A stretch of DNA of 64,000 bases from Flavobacterium tructae (GTDB lineage Bacteria > Bacteroidota > Bacteroidia > Flavobacteriales > Flavobacteriaceae): assembly GCF_002217475.1 (NCBI RefSeq), contig NZ_MUHH01000003.1, positions 62,001 to 126,000 on the forward strand. The letters are read 5' to 3'. Made by a program: the position numbers and the translations under genes. Numbering within the stretch: the stretch's first letter is position 1; each line of letters starts with the position of its first letter. Shown one piece after another: positions 52,387-60,874 of the stretch. The notes below the pieces were generated by a model. That model was not told where the DNA came from and did no database searches. It saw only the letters and a program-made list of their open reading frames with translations.

Positions 52387-53051
52387 TGAGTAAATCAATT
52401 CAAATAGTATCTACAAAAAAGCTTTCAACAGAGCAAAGACAAGCCTTAACAACCGCTCATCTTGAAGTTATTGAAGCCGATTTTATTCAAACCGAAAATA
52501 AACCTTTCGAAATAAAAGACCTCAACGATAATTTGATTTTCACAAGTCAGAATGCCGTTCATAGTGTTCTTTCCCATCCCAAATCGGAAGAACTGAAAAG
52601 TAAAAATGTATTTTGCGTTGGCTTAAAAACCAAGATCCTCTTATCAGAAAACGGATTCAATGTTGTCGCTTACACTGGTTATGCTGCCGATTTAGCCGAA
52701 ATTATCACTTTAATATACCGCAGTGAAAGTTATACTTTTTTCAGTGGAAATCTTCGCAGAGAAACTTTACCCAAAGCCTTAAAAGAAGCAGAGCTAAAAT
52801 TCAATGAAATTCAGGTTTATAATACTTCTTTGACCCCTCAGAAAATAAAGACTCCTGTTGATGCTATTCTGTTTTTCAGTCCATCAGGTGTACAAAGTTA
52901 TCTGAAAGAAAATTCGATTAAAAAAGAAACCTGCTTTTGCATTGGTGAAACTACTGCAGAGGCTTTAGAAAAAATTACCAAAAATATCGTTATTGCAGAT
53001 CAGCCAACGGTTGAAGATGTCATTGAGGATGTTTTACAAGAATATAAATAA
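52386..53051 (+). CDS. hemD: Uroporphyrinogen-III synthase
   Basis: The 221-residue enzyme closes and inverts ring D of hydroxymethylbilane. Sequence is weakly conserved in this family, but FTSQNAVHSVL, YTFFSGNLRRETLP and ILFFSPSGVQSYL are recognisable, and the position directly behind hemC confirms it. It overlaps the hemC stop by one base. Confidence 0.9.
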   Translation: MSKSIQIVSTKKLSTEQRQALTTAHLEVIEADFIQTENKPFEIKDLNDNLIFTSQNAVHSVLSHPKSEELKSKNVFCVGLKTKILLSENGFNVVAYTGYAADLAEIITLIYRSESYTFFSGNLRRETLPKALKEAELKFNEIQVYNTSLTPQKIKTPVDAILFFSPSGVQSYLKENSIKKETCFCIGETTAEALEKITKNIVIADQPTVEDVIEDVLQEYK

Positions 53052-53052
53052 T

Positions 53053-53146
53053 CGCTGTATGCTGTAAGCTTTAGGCTGTAAGCAAACACAAAAAATAAAA
53101 AACAAACATCGCTTAAAGCCTAAAGCTTAAAGCCTAAAGCAAAGAA
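53053..53146. repeat. Period-7 inverted arms between hemD and hemE
   Basis: The left arm (53053-53084; GCTGTAA, GCTTTAG) and right arm (53109-53146; GCTTAAA, GCCTAAA) are inverted and lead to the hemE ATG. The right arm nearly equals the hemH leader tract. Confidence 0.85.
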
Positions 53147-53149
53147 ACA

Positions 53150-54175
53150 ATGTTAAAAAACGACCTATTTTTAAAAGCACTAAAAGGAGAAACCGTTCAG
53201 CGTCCACCAGTTTGGATGATGCGTCAAGCCGGAAGATATTTACCGGAATTTAGAGCTTTGCGTGATAAATATGATTTTTTCACCAGATGTGAAACTCCGG
53301 AACTGGCTGCCGAAATTACCGTTCAGCCAATCCGTAGAATTGCTCCGGATGCTGCCATTTTATTCTCTGATATTTTAGTAGTTCCACGTGCAATGGGTAT
53401 TCATGTAGAATTGAAGGACAATTTAGGTCCAATTATTCCGGATCCTATTCGTACAATGGAGCAGGTGAATCAGGTTTTTGTTCCGGATGTAAATGAAACT
53501 TTAGGATATGTTTTTGATGCCATTAAATTGACTAAAGAAATGCTGAACGACGAAGTGCCATTAATTGGTTTCGCTGGTTCACCCTGGACAATCTTTTGTT
53601 ATGCTGTTGAAGGAAAAGGCTCTAAAAGTTTTGATACTGCTAAAGGATTTTGCTTTTCAAACCCGATTGCAGCACACACTTTATTACAAAAAATTACAGA
53701 TACGACGATTTTATACTTAAAAGAAAAAGTAAAAGCGGGTGTTAATGCCGTTCAGATTTTTGATTCTTGGGGAGGAATGCTTTCTCCGGTTGACTATCAG
53801 GAATTCTCCTGGAAATACATCAACCAAATTATTGATGCATTGGCAGAAGTTACTCCTGTTATTGTGTTCGGAAAAGGATGCTGGTTTGCCTTAGGCGAAA
53901 TGGGTAAAAGTAAAGCTTCAGCACTTGGTGTAGACTGGACTTGCACTCCTAGAAATGCTCGTTATTTATCAGGTGGAAATATTACTTTACAAGGTAATTT
54001 TGATCCTTCAAGATTGCTTTCTCCAATTCCAACCATCAAAAAAATGGTTCACGAAATGATCGACGAATTCGGAAAAGACAAATATATCGTAAATTTAGGT
54101 CACGGAATTTTACCAAATATCCCTGTAGATCACGCTAAAGCGTTTATTGACGCGGTTAAAGAATACGGAAACTAA
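53150..54175 (+). CDS. hemE: Uroporphyrinogen decarboxylase
   Basis: The 341-residue enzyme converts uroporphyrinogen III to coproporphyrinogen III. Family signatures [17 protein letters not shown] at the N-terminus and [19 protein letters not shown] in the middle are intact, and the catalytic Asp lies in ILFSDILV. Length is standard. It is followed by an inverted repeat and two small genes before hemF. Confidence 0.96.
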   Translation: MLKNDLFLKALKGETVQRPPVWMMRQAGRYLPEFRALRDKYDFFTRCETPELAAEITVQPIRRIAPDAAILFSDILVVPRAMGIHVELKDNLGPIIPDPIRTMEQVNQVFVPDVNETLGYVFDAIKLTKEMLNDEVPLIGFAGSPWTIFCYAVEGKGSKSFDTAKGFCFSNPIAAHTLLQKITDTTILYLKEKVKAGVNAVQIFDSWGGMLSPVDYQEFSWKYINQIIDALAEVTPVIVFGKGCWFALGEMGKSKASALGVDWTCTPRNARYLSGGNITLQGNFDPSRLLSPIPTIKKMVHEMIDEFGKDKYIVNLGHGILPNIPVDHAKAFIDAVKEYGN

Positions 54176-54178
54176 TTT

Positions 54179-54246
54179 TCAGTACGCAGTCTCAGTTTTC
54201 TGCTTTCTGCCGGCAAACCGAAAACTGAGACCGAAAACTGGGACTG
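54179..54246. repeat. Inverted arms between hemE and the 126-residue protein gene
   Basis: The left arm (54179-54210) and right arm (54215-54246) share GAAAACTGAGAC in opposite orientation; the right arm repeats CCGAAAACTG(A/G)GA. It is the same kind of element as in other gaps but of different sequence. Confidence 0.75.
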
Positions 54247-54264
54247 ATACCAAAAACTAAAAAA

Positions 54265-54645
54265 ATGCTGAACAAAGGTTTAAGAGACGAAGAAAAAATA
54301 AGAATTGATAACGTCCTCAAGACGTTACGATCACTTGTTTTTGTTCCTTATCCTTTGAATAATAAGGAAAAAGAAAATATTGAAAATCAGCTGAAAGAAA
54401 TCGGGCTAGATTTTGAAACTTTATCCTGTCAAAAAAATGAAGATTTGATCACATTATTAATACAGCTTCATTTTGATTGGGAACATTTAGAGCAATTCGG
54501 AGATATTTTAATCGAATTCTCTAAGGATGAAAATCATAATTTTACCCATAAAGCTTTGGCTGTTTATGAATATATCCAACAAGAAAGTAAAGTTTTCTCT
54601 TTCGGGATAAATACTAAAATTGCTTCGGCCAAAAACAGATCCTAA
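54265..54645 (+). CDS. Hypothetical protein in the hem cluster
   Basis: The 126-residue cytoplasmic protein is predicted to be mostly helical and has no recognised motif; it ends with a basic KIASAKNRS tail. The stop codon overlaps the GNAT start (TAATG). It is probably co-transcribed with hemE, the GNAT gene and hemF. A role in haem synthesis is not indicated by sequence. Confidence 0.6.
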   Translation: MLNKGLRDEEKIRIDNVLKTLRSLVFVPYPLNNKEKENIENQLKEIGLDFETLSCQKNEDLITLLIQLHFDWEHLEQFGDILIEFSKDENHNFTHKALAVYEYIQQESKVFSFGINTKIASAKNRS

Positions 54646-55196
54646 TGGTTTTTACAGATTGGAAAACAAATACGATTGCCAATATTCTTCCTGAGGAATT
54701 TTACAACCTCATCGAAAAGAATAGAAACCACATTCAAAAAACATTTCCGGTCACACTTTCTTTCTGTACGGATCTCGAAAAAACAAAACAGTTTCTTGCT
54801 TTCAACCAAGACAAAGAAAATCACAAAGAAGGATACTTTTTCTATCCAAGAGATAACAAAACCAATGCAATAATTGGCTATTTGTGCATCAAAAGCATTG
54901 ACAATCGCATTTCAAAATGTGAACTGGGTTATTTTGTTGATGAAGATTATCAGGGAAAAGGAATTACTTCAAAAATGGTTTCCGAAACCTTAGATTTTTG
55001 CTTCAATACTTTAAACATGAATAAAGTATTCATCTGTACTTCAAAAATCAACAAGGCAAGTCAGCAGATTGCTTTAAAACATCATTTTAAACAAGAAGGA
55101 ATATTAAGAGAGGAATTTAAAAACAGTGACGGAACATTAGAAGATGTTGTTTACTTTGGATTACTCAAATCAGAATACAATATCCATGAAAGATAA
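54645..55196 (+). CDS. GNAT-family N-acetyltransferase (RimJ/RimL-like)
   Basis: The 183-residue enzyme shows the acetyl-CoA-binding motif in ELGYFVDEDYQGKGITSKMV (Q/RxxGxG/A as QGKGIT) and the later NKASQQIALKHHFKQEG segment of the RimL type. It may acetylate ribosomal protein N-termini, amino acids or antibiotics; substrate unknown. It overlaps the preceding gene by one base and hemF by 11 bp. Confidence 0.88.
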   Translation: MVFTDWKTNTIANILPEEFYNLIEKNRNHIQKTFPVTLSFCTDLEKTKQFLAFNQDKENHKEGYFFYPRDNKTNAIIGYLCIKSIDNRISKCELGYFVDEDYQGKGITSKMVSETLDFCFNTLNMNKVFICTSKINKASQQIALKHHFKQEGILREEFKNSDGTLEDVVYFGLLKSEYNIHER

Positions 55197-56118
55197 ATTT
55201 TACGCTTACATACAACAATTACAAGATCAGATTTGTGCCGGATTAGAAGCGGTTGACGGAACTGCAAAATTCCGCGAAGATCTTTGGAAACGCCCTGAAG
55301 GCGGCGGTGGAAGAACACGTGTAATCGAGAACGGAACCGTTTTCGAAAAGGGCGGTGTCAATATTTCGGCCGTTCACGGAAAACTACCGGAAGCCATGCA
55401 GAAAATGTTTAATGTAGACGAAGCCGATTTCTTTGCCTGCGGATTAAGTCTGGTTCTTCATCCTAAAAACCCAATGGCTCCAACAGTTCATGCGAACTGG
55501 CGTTACTTTGAAATGTACGATACTTCGTCTTCGCTCAGTACAGGTCCAAGAAAAGTAATTCAGCAGTGGTTTGGCGGCGGACAAGATCTAACTCCTTACT
55601 ATTTGTTTGAAGAAGACGCTATTCACTTTCATCAGACCTGTAAAACGGCTTGCGACAAGCATAATCCAGAGTTTTATCCTAAGTATAAAAAGCAATGTGA
55701 TTCCTATTTCTGGAATGCACACCGAAACGAAGCCCGAGGTATTGGTGGTTTGTTCTTTGATTATTGCAAAGCAACCGAAACCATGTCAATGGAAGACTGG
55801 TACAATTTTGTAACCAAAGTGGGCAACAGTTTCCTTGAAGCTTATGTTCCAATTGTAGAAAGAAGAAAAAATCTGGAATACACCGCCGAAAACAGAAACT
55901 GGCAGGAAATCCGTCGTGGCCGTTATGTCGAATTCAATTTAGTTCATGATAAAGGCACGTTGTTCGGTTTGAAAACCAACGGAAGAATTGAAAGTATTTT
56001 AATGAGTCTACCTCCGCACGTGCAGTGGGTTTACGATCATCATGCGGAAGCCGGAAGTGTTGAGGAAAAATTGATTCAGGTGTTAGAGAATCCAGTTGAC
56101 TGGATTGAATTGCAATAG
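55186..56118 (+). CDS. hemF: Oxygen-dependent coproporphyrinogen III oxidase
   Basis: Start at 55186 gives 310 residues beginning MKDKFYAYIQQLQD; an in-frame ATG at 55144 would extend it into the GNAT gene with unrelated sequence. Conserved blocks KRPEGGGGRTRVIENGTVFEKGGVN, WFGGGQDLTPYY and GRYVEFNLVHDKGTLFGL are intact. The enzyme makes protoporphyrinogen IX using O2, consistent with aerobic life. It is the last gene of the hem cluster, with no clear terminator after it. Confidence 0.95.
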   Translation: MKDKFYAYIQQLQDQICAGLEAVDGTAKFREDLWKRPEGGGGRTRVIENGTVFEKGGVNISAVHGKLPEAMQKMFNVDEADFFACGLSLVLHPKNPMAPTVHANWRYFEMYDTSSSLSTGPRKVIQQWFGGGQDLTPYYLFEEDAIHFHQTCKTACDKHNPEFYPKYKKQCDSYFWNAHRNEARGIGGLFFDYCKATETMSMEDWYNFVTKVGNSFLEAYVPIVERRKNLEYTAENRNWQEIRRGRYVEFNLVHDKGTLFGLKTNGRIESILMSLPPHVQWVYDHHAEAGSVEEKLIQVLENPVDWIELQ

Positions 56119-56232
56119 AGTCTATTTATTTTATTGTAGAAAATTTCTTTCAAAAAATAACATCCCATCAATAGATTTTAGTAGATTTAGTCTTTAAACC
56201 CATAAGGATGATATCTATAAAAATCTGTTAGT

Positions 56233-56697
56233 ATGGCAAGCACCTATTCTCAATTATACATTCATATCGTTTTCACCGTTAAAGGCCGGCAAAATCTGAT
56301 CTCCAAAAATTGGAAAGACGAACTCTATAAATACATGACCGGCATTATTAGCAATAAAGGTCAAAAACTAATTGCTATTAACGGAATGCCGGATCATATT
56401 CATATCCTGATCGGGTTAAAACCGGATAAGTCAATATCGGATTTAGTAAGAGATATTAAGGCAAATTCTTCAAAATTCATAAATGACAGGAAGTGGGTAA
56501 ATGGAAAATTTGAATGGCAAACCGGGTTTGGGGCCTTTTCATATAGCCATTCCCATTTGACAAATGTTATACGATATATTGAAAATCAAGAAGAGCATCA
56601 CAAAACAAAAACATTCAAAAAGGAATATATCGGTTTTTTAAAATTGTTTAACGTTGATTTTAAAAACGAATATTTATTTGATGATGTAAACGAATAA
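56233..56697 (+). CDS. Second Y1 (HUH) transposase, IS200-like / RAYT
   Basis: The 154-residue protein has HUH motif HIH at 55-57 (MPDHIHILIG) and candidate catalytic Tyr115 in IRYIENQEEHHK. Overall it matches the 2401-2862 transposase throughout but is clearly diverged. It lies downstream of hemF and is followed by a palindrome array of a different sequence type than that of the first RAYT. It appears intact. Confidence 0.88.
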   Translation: MASTYSQLYIHIVFTVKGRQNLISKNWKDELYKYMTGIISNKGQKLIAINGMPDHIHILIGLKPDKSISDLVRDIKANSSKFINDRKWVNGKFEWQTGFGAFSYSHSHLTNVIRYIENQEEHHKTKTFKKEYIGFLKLFNVDFKNEYLFDDVNE

Positions 56698-56731
56698 TAT
56701 ATCATTACAAACATATCGCAATAAATATATC

Positions 56732-57029
56732 GCTCCTTTGGAGCTTAAAAATCTAATACTCATATGTTATAGATATGCTGCTCCTTCGGAGCTCTGTAAA
56801 AAATAATAGAATTCTAAAACGAATACAATACCTCAAAAAAATTCTAAACCAATACATAGCAGAGTCCCAACGGGACGACATCTTTATAGTTTTTTTTAAA
56901 TGATCCATATCAGAGTCCCAACGGGACGACATATTTATAGCTATTTCAAGACAATACATAACCAAGTCCCAACAGGACGACATATTTGTATATTTTTTTG
57001 TAGATTTAGTTTTTAAACCCCGAAGGGGT
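56732..57029. repeat. REP-like palindrome array of RAYT2
   Basis: The 404-bp non-coding gap contains GCTCC-3-GGAGC (56732-56744, 56780-56792), GTCCCaacGGGAC in three ~50-bp spaced units (56864-56876, 56915-56927, variant 56966-56978, each followed by GACAT and T-rich spacer), and ACCCCgaaGGGGT (57017-57029). A short minus-strand open frame across it is made of the repeats. Confidence 0.85.
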
Positions 57030-57101
57030 GACCTATTAAAAAATAATAATTCCTCTTTGTTAAATTCTGAACCAATATCAGATAATTGCAATTTTTAACC
57101 A

Positions 57102-58043
57102 ATGAACTTAAAACTGATTTATATCGTATTTCTCGGGAGTTTTTTAGGGTGTTTTGCTCAAAACGATTCACTGCAGAATCCTTATTTTAAATCCTATAAC
57201 GATAAAATTACCGGCAGCGTTTATTATATAGACACTTCAAATAGTTTTCAGATTGCTTCAGGCCCACAGGATTCACAAACATTTCTTAATCTTACTCCGA
57301 ATAGAAGAGAACAGATTGGTTTTAATCTGAATTATAAAATCATTGATGTTTCTGTTGGTTTCGCTCCAAAATTTCTGAGCCAAAATAAAGGCGATTCCCA
57401 TTCCAAGCATTTTAATTTCAATACCCGTTTTTACTATAAAAAATGGATGCAGTCCTTTACTTTTATCAATCAGAAAGGATTTTATATCAGTGATGATAAT
57501 ATAATGGCACAATTGCCGGATATGCGCACCACGAAAATTGGCGGATCTACCGCTTATGTTTTCAATCCTAAGTTTTCTTTTAAAACATTGGTAAGCCAAA
57601 ACGAATGGCAGACCAAAAGCTCCGGAAGTTTTATTCCGACTTTTTCTTTTTATTATACCAATCTCAATCTAAATAATACACCGGATTCTTCAAACGCCGA
57701 TATCTATGTTTTTTCGATAGCACCCTCCTATTTTTATAATTTTGTAATTAGTCAACGCGTTTTAATTGGTGCCGGAATTGCTTTAGGGGTTGGAATTAAT
57801 GATATTGACGGCGATTCATCTGCGCTGTATCAAGCCGATTTTAATTTAAAACTGGCCTACAATAATGACCGTTTCTTTGCTTTTGCAAGCATTAATACAG
57901 TAAGTTTTGCTCAGGACGATAAAGTCAATCCGCGATTGAATGATAATGTTGCCACTTTAAAACTTTCTGCCGGTTACCGATTTGATCCACCCAAAAAAAT
58001 AAAAGAAGTTTACGATAAAGTAAATCAGAAAATAGGTTTGTAA
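57102..58043 (+). CDS. Exported beta-barrel-like protein (DUF4421-like)
   Basis: The 313-residue protein has a Sec signal peptide (about 1-19, ending GCFAQ; the Cys could alternatively be lipidated). A series of amphipathic strands with many aromatic and Asn/Asp turns ends near AGYRFDPP and is followed by a short charged helix. This suggests an outer-membrane barrel of the DUF4421 kind, recalled from memory. It is followed 44 bp later by the aldolase gene. Confidence 0.55.
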   Translation: MNLKLIYIVFLGSFLGCFAQNDSLQNPYFKSYNDKITGSVYYIDTSNSFQIASGPQDSQTFLNLTPNRREQIGFNLNYKIIDVSVGFAPKFLSQNKGDSHSKHFNFNTRFYYKKWMQSFTFINQKGFYISDDNIMAQLPDMRTTKIGGSTAYVFNPKFSFKTLVSQNEWQTKSSGSFIPTFSFYYTNLNLNNTPDSSNADIYVFSIAPSYFYNFVISQRVLIGAGIALGVGINDIDGDSSALYQADFNLKLAYNNDRFFAFASINTVSFAQDDKVNPRLNDNVATLKLSAGYRFDPPKKIKEVYDKVNQKIGL

Positions 58044-58052
58044 TTTTTTAAT

Positions 58053-58079
58053 CCAAAATCTTCATTCTAAAATCTAAAA
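58053..58079. repeat. Short period-7 tract before the aldolase gene
   Basis: Units CCAAAAT, CTAAAAT and CTAAAAA immediately precede the start codon, resembling the tract ahead of hemB. Confidence 0.55.
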
Positions 58080-58087
58080 AAAATAGT

Positions 58088-58984
58088 ATGGCAAATGTGA
58101 ATAAAGAACAATTGAACCGCATGCAGACCGGAAAAGGATTTATTGCTGCATTAGATCAAAGTGGCGGAAGTACACCAAAAGCATTAGCGCAATACGGTGT
58201 ACAGGAAAGCAGTTATACAACCGAAGAAGAAATGTACACCCTCGTACATGAAATGAGAACCCGAATTATTAAAAGTCCCGCCTTTAGCAGCGAATATATT
58301 CTGGGGGCTATTTTGTTCGAAAATACGATGGACCGCAAAATCGATGGACAATGGACTGCTGATTACTTGTGGGAGCATAAAAATATCGTTCCCTTTCTAA
58401 AAGTAGACAAAGGTCTTGCTGAGCTCGAAAATGGGGTACAACTCATGAAACCTATTTCTAATCTGAACGAATTGTTAACTCGCGCTGTAGAACGCAATAT
58501 TTTCGGAACCAAGATGCGATCTGTAATCAAAGAAGCCAATGTTACTGGAATTCGCGAAGTCGTTGAACAGCAATTTGCAATAGGACTTCAAATATTTAAT
58601 AAAGGCCTTATACCAATTATTGAACCTGAGGTCGATATTTATAGCCCCGACAAAGAAAAATCAGAAGAAATTCTAAAAGCAGAAATCATCAGGCAGCTTA
58701 ATTTACTGGACAAAGAAGTAAAAGTGATGCTGAAACTTTCGATTCCAACCGTAAATGATTTTTACGAAGAATTAATGTCCGATCCTCATGTGGTACGTGT
58801 AGTAGCATTGTCCGGAGGTTATGCGCAGGAAGAGGCCAACCAAAAACTGGCCCTAAATCACGGATTGATTGCCAGCTTCTCGCGAGCACTTTCGGAAGGG
58901 CTAACGTTTGGTCAGTCTGATGATGAATTTAATTCAAAACTTGGAAAATCCATTAACGGAATTTATGAGGCATCAATCCTCTAA
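58088..58984 (+). CDS. Class I fructose-bisphosphate aldolase
   Basis: The 298-residue enzyme of the short bacterial class I type starts with [18 protein letters not shown] and has the Schiff-base lysine region KVMLKLSIP. It also shows [14 protein letters not shown] for phosphate binding. It cleaves fructose-1,6-bisphosphate without a metal. It is followed by a terminator hairpin. Its neighbours do not belong to glycolysis. Confidence 0.93.
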   Translation: MANVNKEQLNRMQTGKGFIAALDQSGGSTPKALAQYGVQESSYTTEEEMYTLVHEMRTRIIKSPAFSSEYILGAILFENTMDRKIDGQWTADYLWEHKNIVPFLKVDKGLAELENGVQLMKPISNLNELLTRAVERNIFGTKMRSVIKEANVTGIREVVEQQFAIGLQIFNKGLIPIIEPEVDIYSPDKEKSEEILKAEIIRQLNLLDKEVKVMLKLSIPTVNDFYEELMSDPHVVRVVALSGGYAQEEANQKLALNHGLIASFSRALSEGLTFGQSDDEFNSKLGKSINGIYEASIL

Positions 58985-58997
58985 AATCAGAATAAAA

Positions 58998-59038
58998 AAA
59001 TCCCCGAAAAAGATCAGATCTCTTTCGGGAATTTTAGT
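58998..59038. terminator. Terminator between the aldolase gene and the 604-residue protein gene
   Basis: The stem TCCCCGAAA/TTTCGGGAA has a 12-14 base loop containing AGATC palindrome and A/T tracts on both sides; it lies between convergent genes. Confidence 0.75.
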
Positions 59039-59056
59039 TTTATAGTGAGCTTTAGA

Positions 59057-60871
59057 TTATTTACTCAATTCTTCTGCTAAATCCAACGTTTGCAAGATGA
59101 TATTTTTATCTGATTTTGAAGCGTTTAATCTCAACTCAAATTTCAATTTGTTATCGATCAGTTTTTTAGGAGACTGTACGGCAATATCACTAAACTGCTC
59201 TGACAATCGTTTCAATTTTTCTGAATCTTTCCCTTTTGCTTTGCCTGAATTCTCATAAGAAAATGATGCTCTTGCAAAATTTAATTTTCCGGAGATGTAA
59301 TTTTTCTTTAACTCCTTTTTTGCTTCCTTAACAAAAAGTCCTTTTCCATCATTAAAATAATCTAAAGTATTGGCTATCAAAACCACATCTTTGTCTTTTT
59401 TGATAAAAATAGTCCCATAGTCTTCCGTTCCAAAAATTTCATAAAAATCTCCTTTTTGCTCCAGGATTTTTTTGCGAAGTCCCAATTGGATTAACTTATC
59501 ACCAAAAGTAGGATGCGTCGAGGTAAATACCATAGAGAATAACGGAATGTTCTTCTTCACTTTTTCCTCTGTTATCTTCTCTTCGTAATTTTCATCATAT
59601 CCATATACTTTCTTAGTCACCTCAACTTCATTTACGTGATACAAAAACATACTTAAATCACCATCAAAAAGCGTTGCAGTAGCTTCTTCATCTACGATTG
59701 TCGAAATTAAATCCGTAATAACCGTCAAATCTTCCTTTACTAAATACTGACTTTGAAATAAATCTGCCACTAACGTTGGAAATTTTTCCAGTGCCGCCTT
59801 AGTATTGATATGATAAGACATATATCCTAATGGGTTTTCATCAGGAAAATAGTTGAAAATATTTTTGTTGATCTTTCTGTCCGTCATTTTCCCAACAATC
59901 TGCGCCATTGGTTCAGCATATTCAATCACTTCTTCAATACGGGCATTATCATTCTCAAAATAAAAATCCAGATTAATTCCTTTTACCATATTTGCCGCAT
60001 TATTCTGCATGGGTAAAAACTTATTGTAACTGGTGAATTTTGATAAAAGACCATAAGCTGAATTTAAACTGGTCATCGCCGAACTGTAATTCAGCCAGGA
60101 CGAAATATCGGCAGCCTTATTTATTTTTTCAGAAACAGGTGTGGTGAATCCATTTTCGAATAGTGACTTGATAAAAAGGCTTTGTTGTTCGGCTTGCAAA
60201 AGATTAAAATCAAGCTCTGCTTTCTCGTATGCTGCATTAGACACCGCTACAGCTTCTTCTGTTTCTTTTGCAGCACTAGCCGCAGCCTCTTCAGCCGATT
60301 GCGCAGTTTCTGCTGTTGTTTCCGTTGAAGTTTCCTGATAAGGTTCATCTATCGCAATAGAATCCTGCGTTCTGTCTTCCCAGTCGTATGATTTTGGCTT
60401 GTATTTTTTAGTCAATTCAACCAACACCAGATAATTATCGTTCCAGACAAATGAAGTCTTTTGATTTTTTGGTGTAAAAACAGCGTATTTGCCATAATCC
60501 TGAATTACGGGAACCTCAACTGAATCTGTATTTTTATTCTTTGTATGCTCTTCAATTAAGAACTCCTTCACCGCTTCTTTGCTTTTAATTGGAAGCGTCA
60601 CCTGATAATACGGAATACTGTCCGTGAAGTTACCATGAACGGTTATCTTTTGATCCAATTTAAAAAGAGCTGCATACTTCTTAAGATCGAGACTGGCTTT
60701 GCCTTCTTTGTATTTACTAATTAGCGGATGATTTACTATTTGATCAACGCTTACTTTTTTCGAAAGCTGATCTCCGTTAAACTGTACAAAATAATCGTAG
60801 GATTTTGAATTGAGCTGTCCAAAAGTCAAATGCGTGGCTAAAACTAAAAATAAAATATAAAATTGCTTCAT
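59057..60871 (-). CDS. Exported protein of unknown function with Ala/Glu-rich helical segment
   Basis: The 604-residue protein has a signal peptide (about 1-18, ending TFGQ). An N-terminal domain (about 20-165) is followed by an Ala/Glu-rich, probably coiled-coil stretch (about 180-225), then a long soluble domain with alternating helices and strands. No family motif is recognised. It begins 3 bp after a lipoprotein gene, so the two are translated from one message. A periplasmic two-component assembly is plausible. Confidence 0.6.
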   Translation of the reverse strand: MKQFYILFLVLATHLTFGQLNSKSYDYFVQFNGDQLSKKVSVDQIVNHPLISKYKEGKASLDLKKYAALFKLDQKITVHGNFTDSIPYYQVTLPIKSKEAVKEFLIEEHTKNKNTDSVEVPVIQDYGKYAVFTPKNQKTSFVWNDNYLVLVELTKKYKPKSYDWEDRTQDSIAIDEPYQETSTETTAETAQSAEEAAASAAKETEEAVAVSNAAYEKAELDFNLLQAEQQSLFIKSLFENGFTTPVSEKINKAADISSWLNYSSAMTSLNSAYGLLSKFTSYNKFLPMQNNAANMVKGINLDFYFENDNARIEEVIEYAEPMAQIVGKMTDRKINKNIFNYFPDENPLGYMSYHINTKAALEKFPTLVADLFQSQYLVKEDLTVITDLISTIVDEEATATLFDGDLSMFLYHVNEVEVTKKVYGYDENYEEKITEEKVKKNIPLFSMVFTSTHPTFGDKLIQLGLRKKILEQKGDFYEIFGTEDYGTIFIKKDKDVVLIANTLDYFNDGKGLFVKEAKKELKKNYISGKLNFARASFSYENSGKAKGKDSEKLKRLSEQFSDIAVQSPKKLIDNKLKFELRLNASKSDKNIILQTLDLAEELSK

Positions 60872-60874
60872 AAA

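Larger units (their letters stand above)
56181..57031. mobile_element. RAYT2 unit bounded by REP direct repeats
   Basis: A repeat beginning GTAGATTTAGT and continuing TTTAAACCC occurs at 56181 and again at 57000 (20 of the first 21 bases identical), in the same orientation on either side of the transposase gene and its palindrome array. The right copy continues into the hairpin ACCCCgaaGGGGT; the left copy is degenerate there. The pair may mark the limits of a transposable or formerly transposable unit. Confidence 0.55.

Noticed and set aside
56864..56978. CRISPR array (regular GTCCCaacGGGAC units about 51 bp apart)
   Set aside because: Only three units, with non-unique T-rich spacers, internal palindromes typical of REPs, no cas genes, and a transposase next door.
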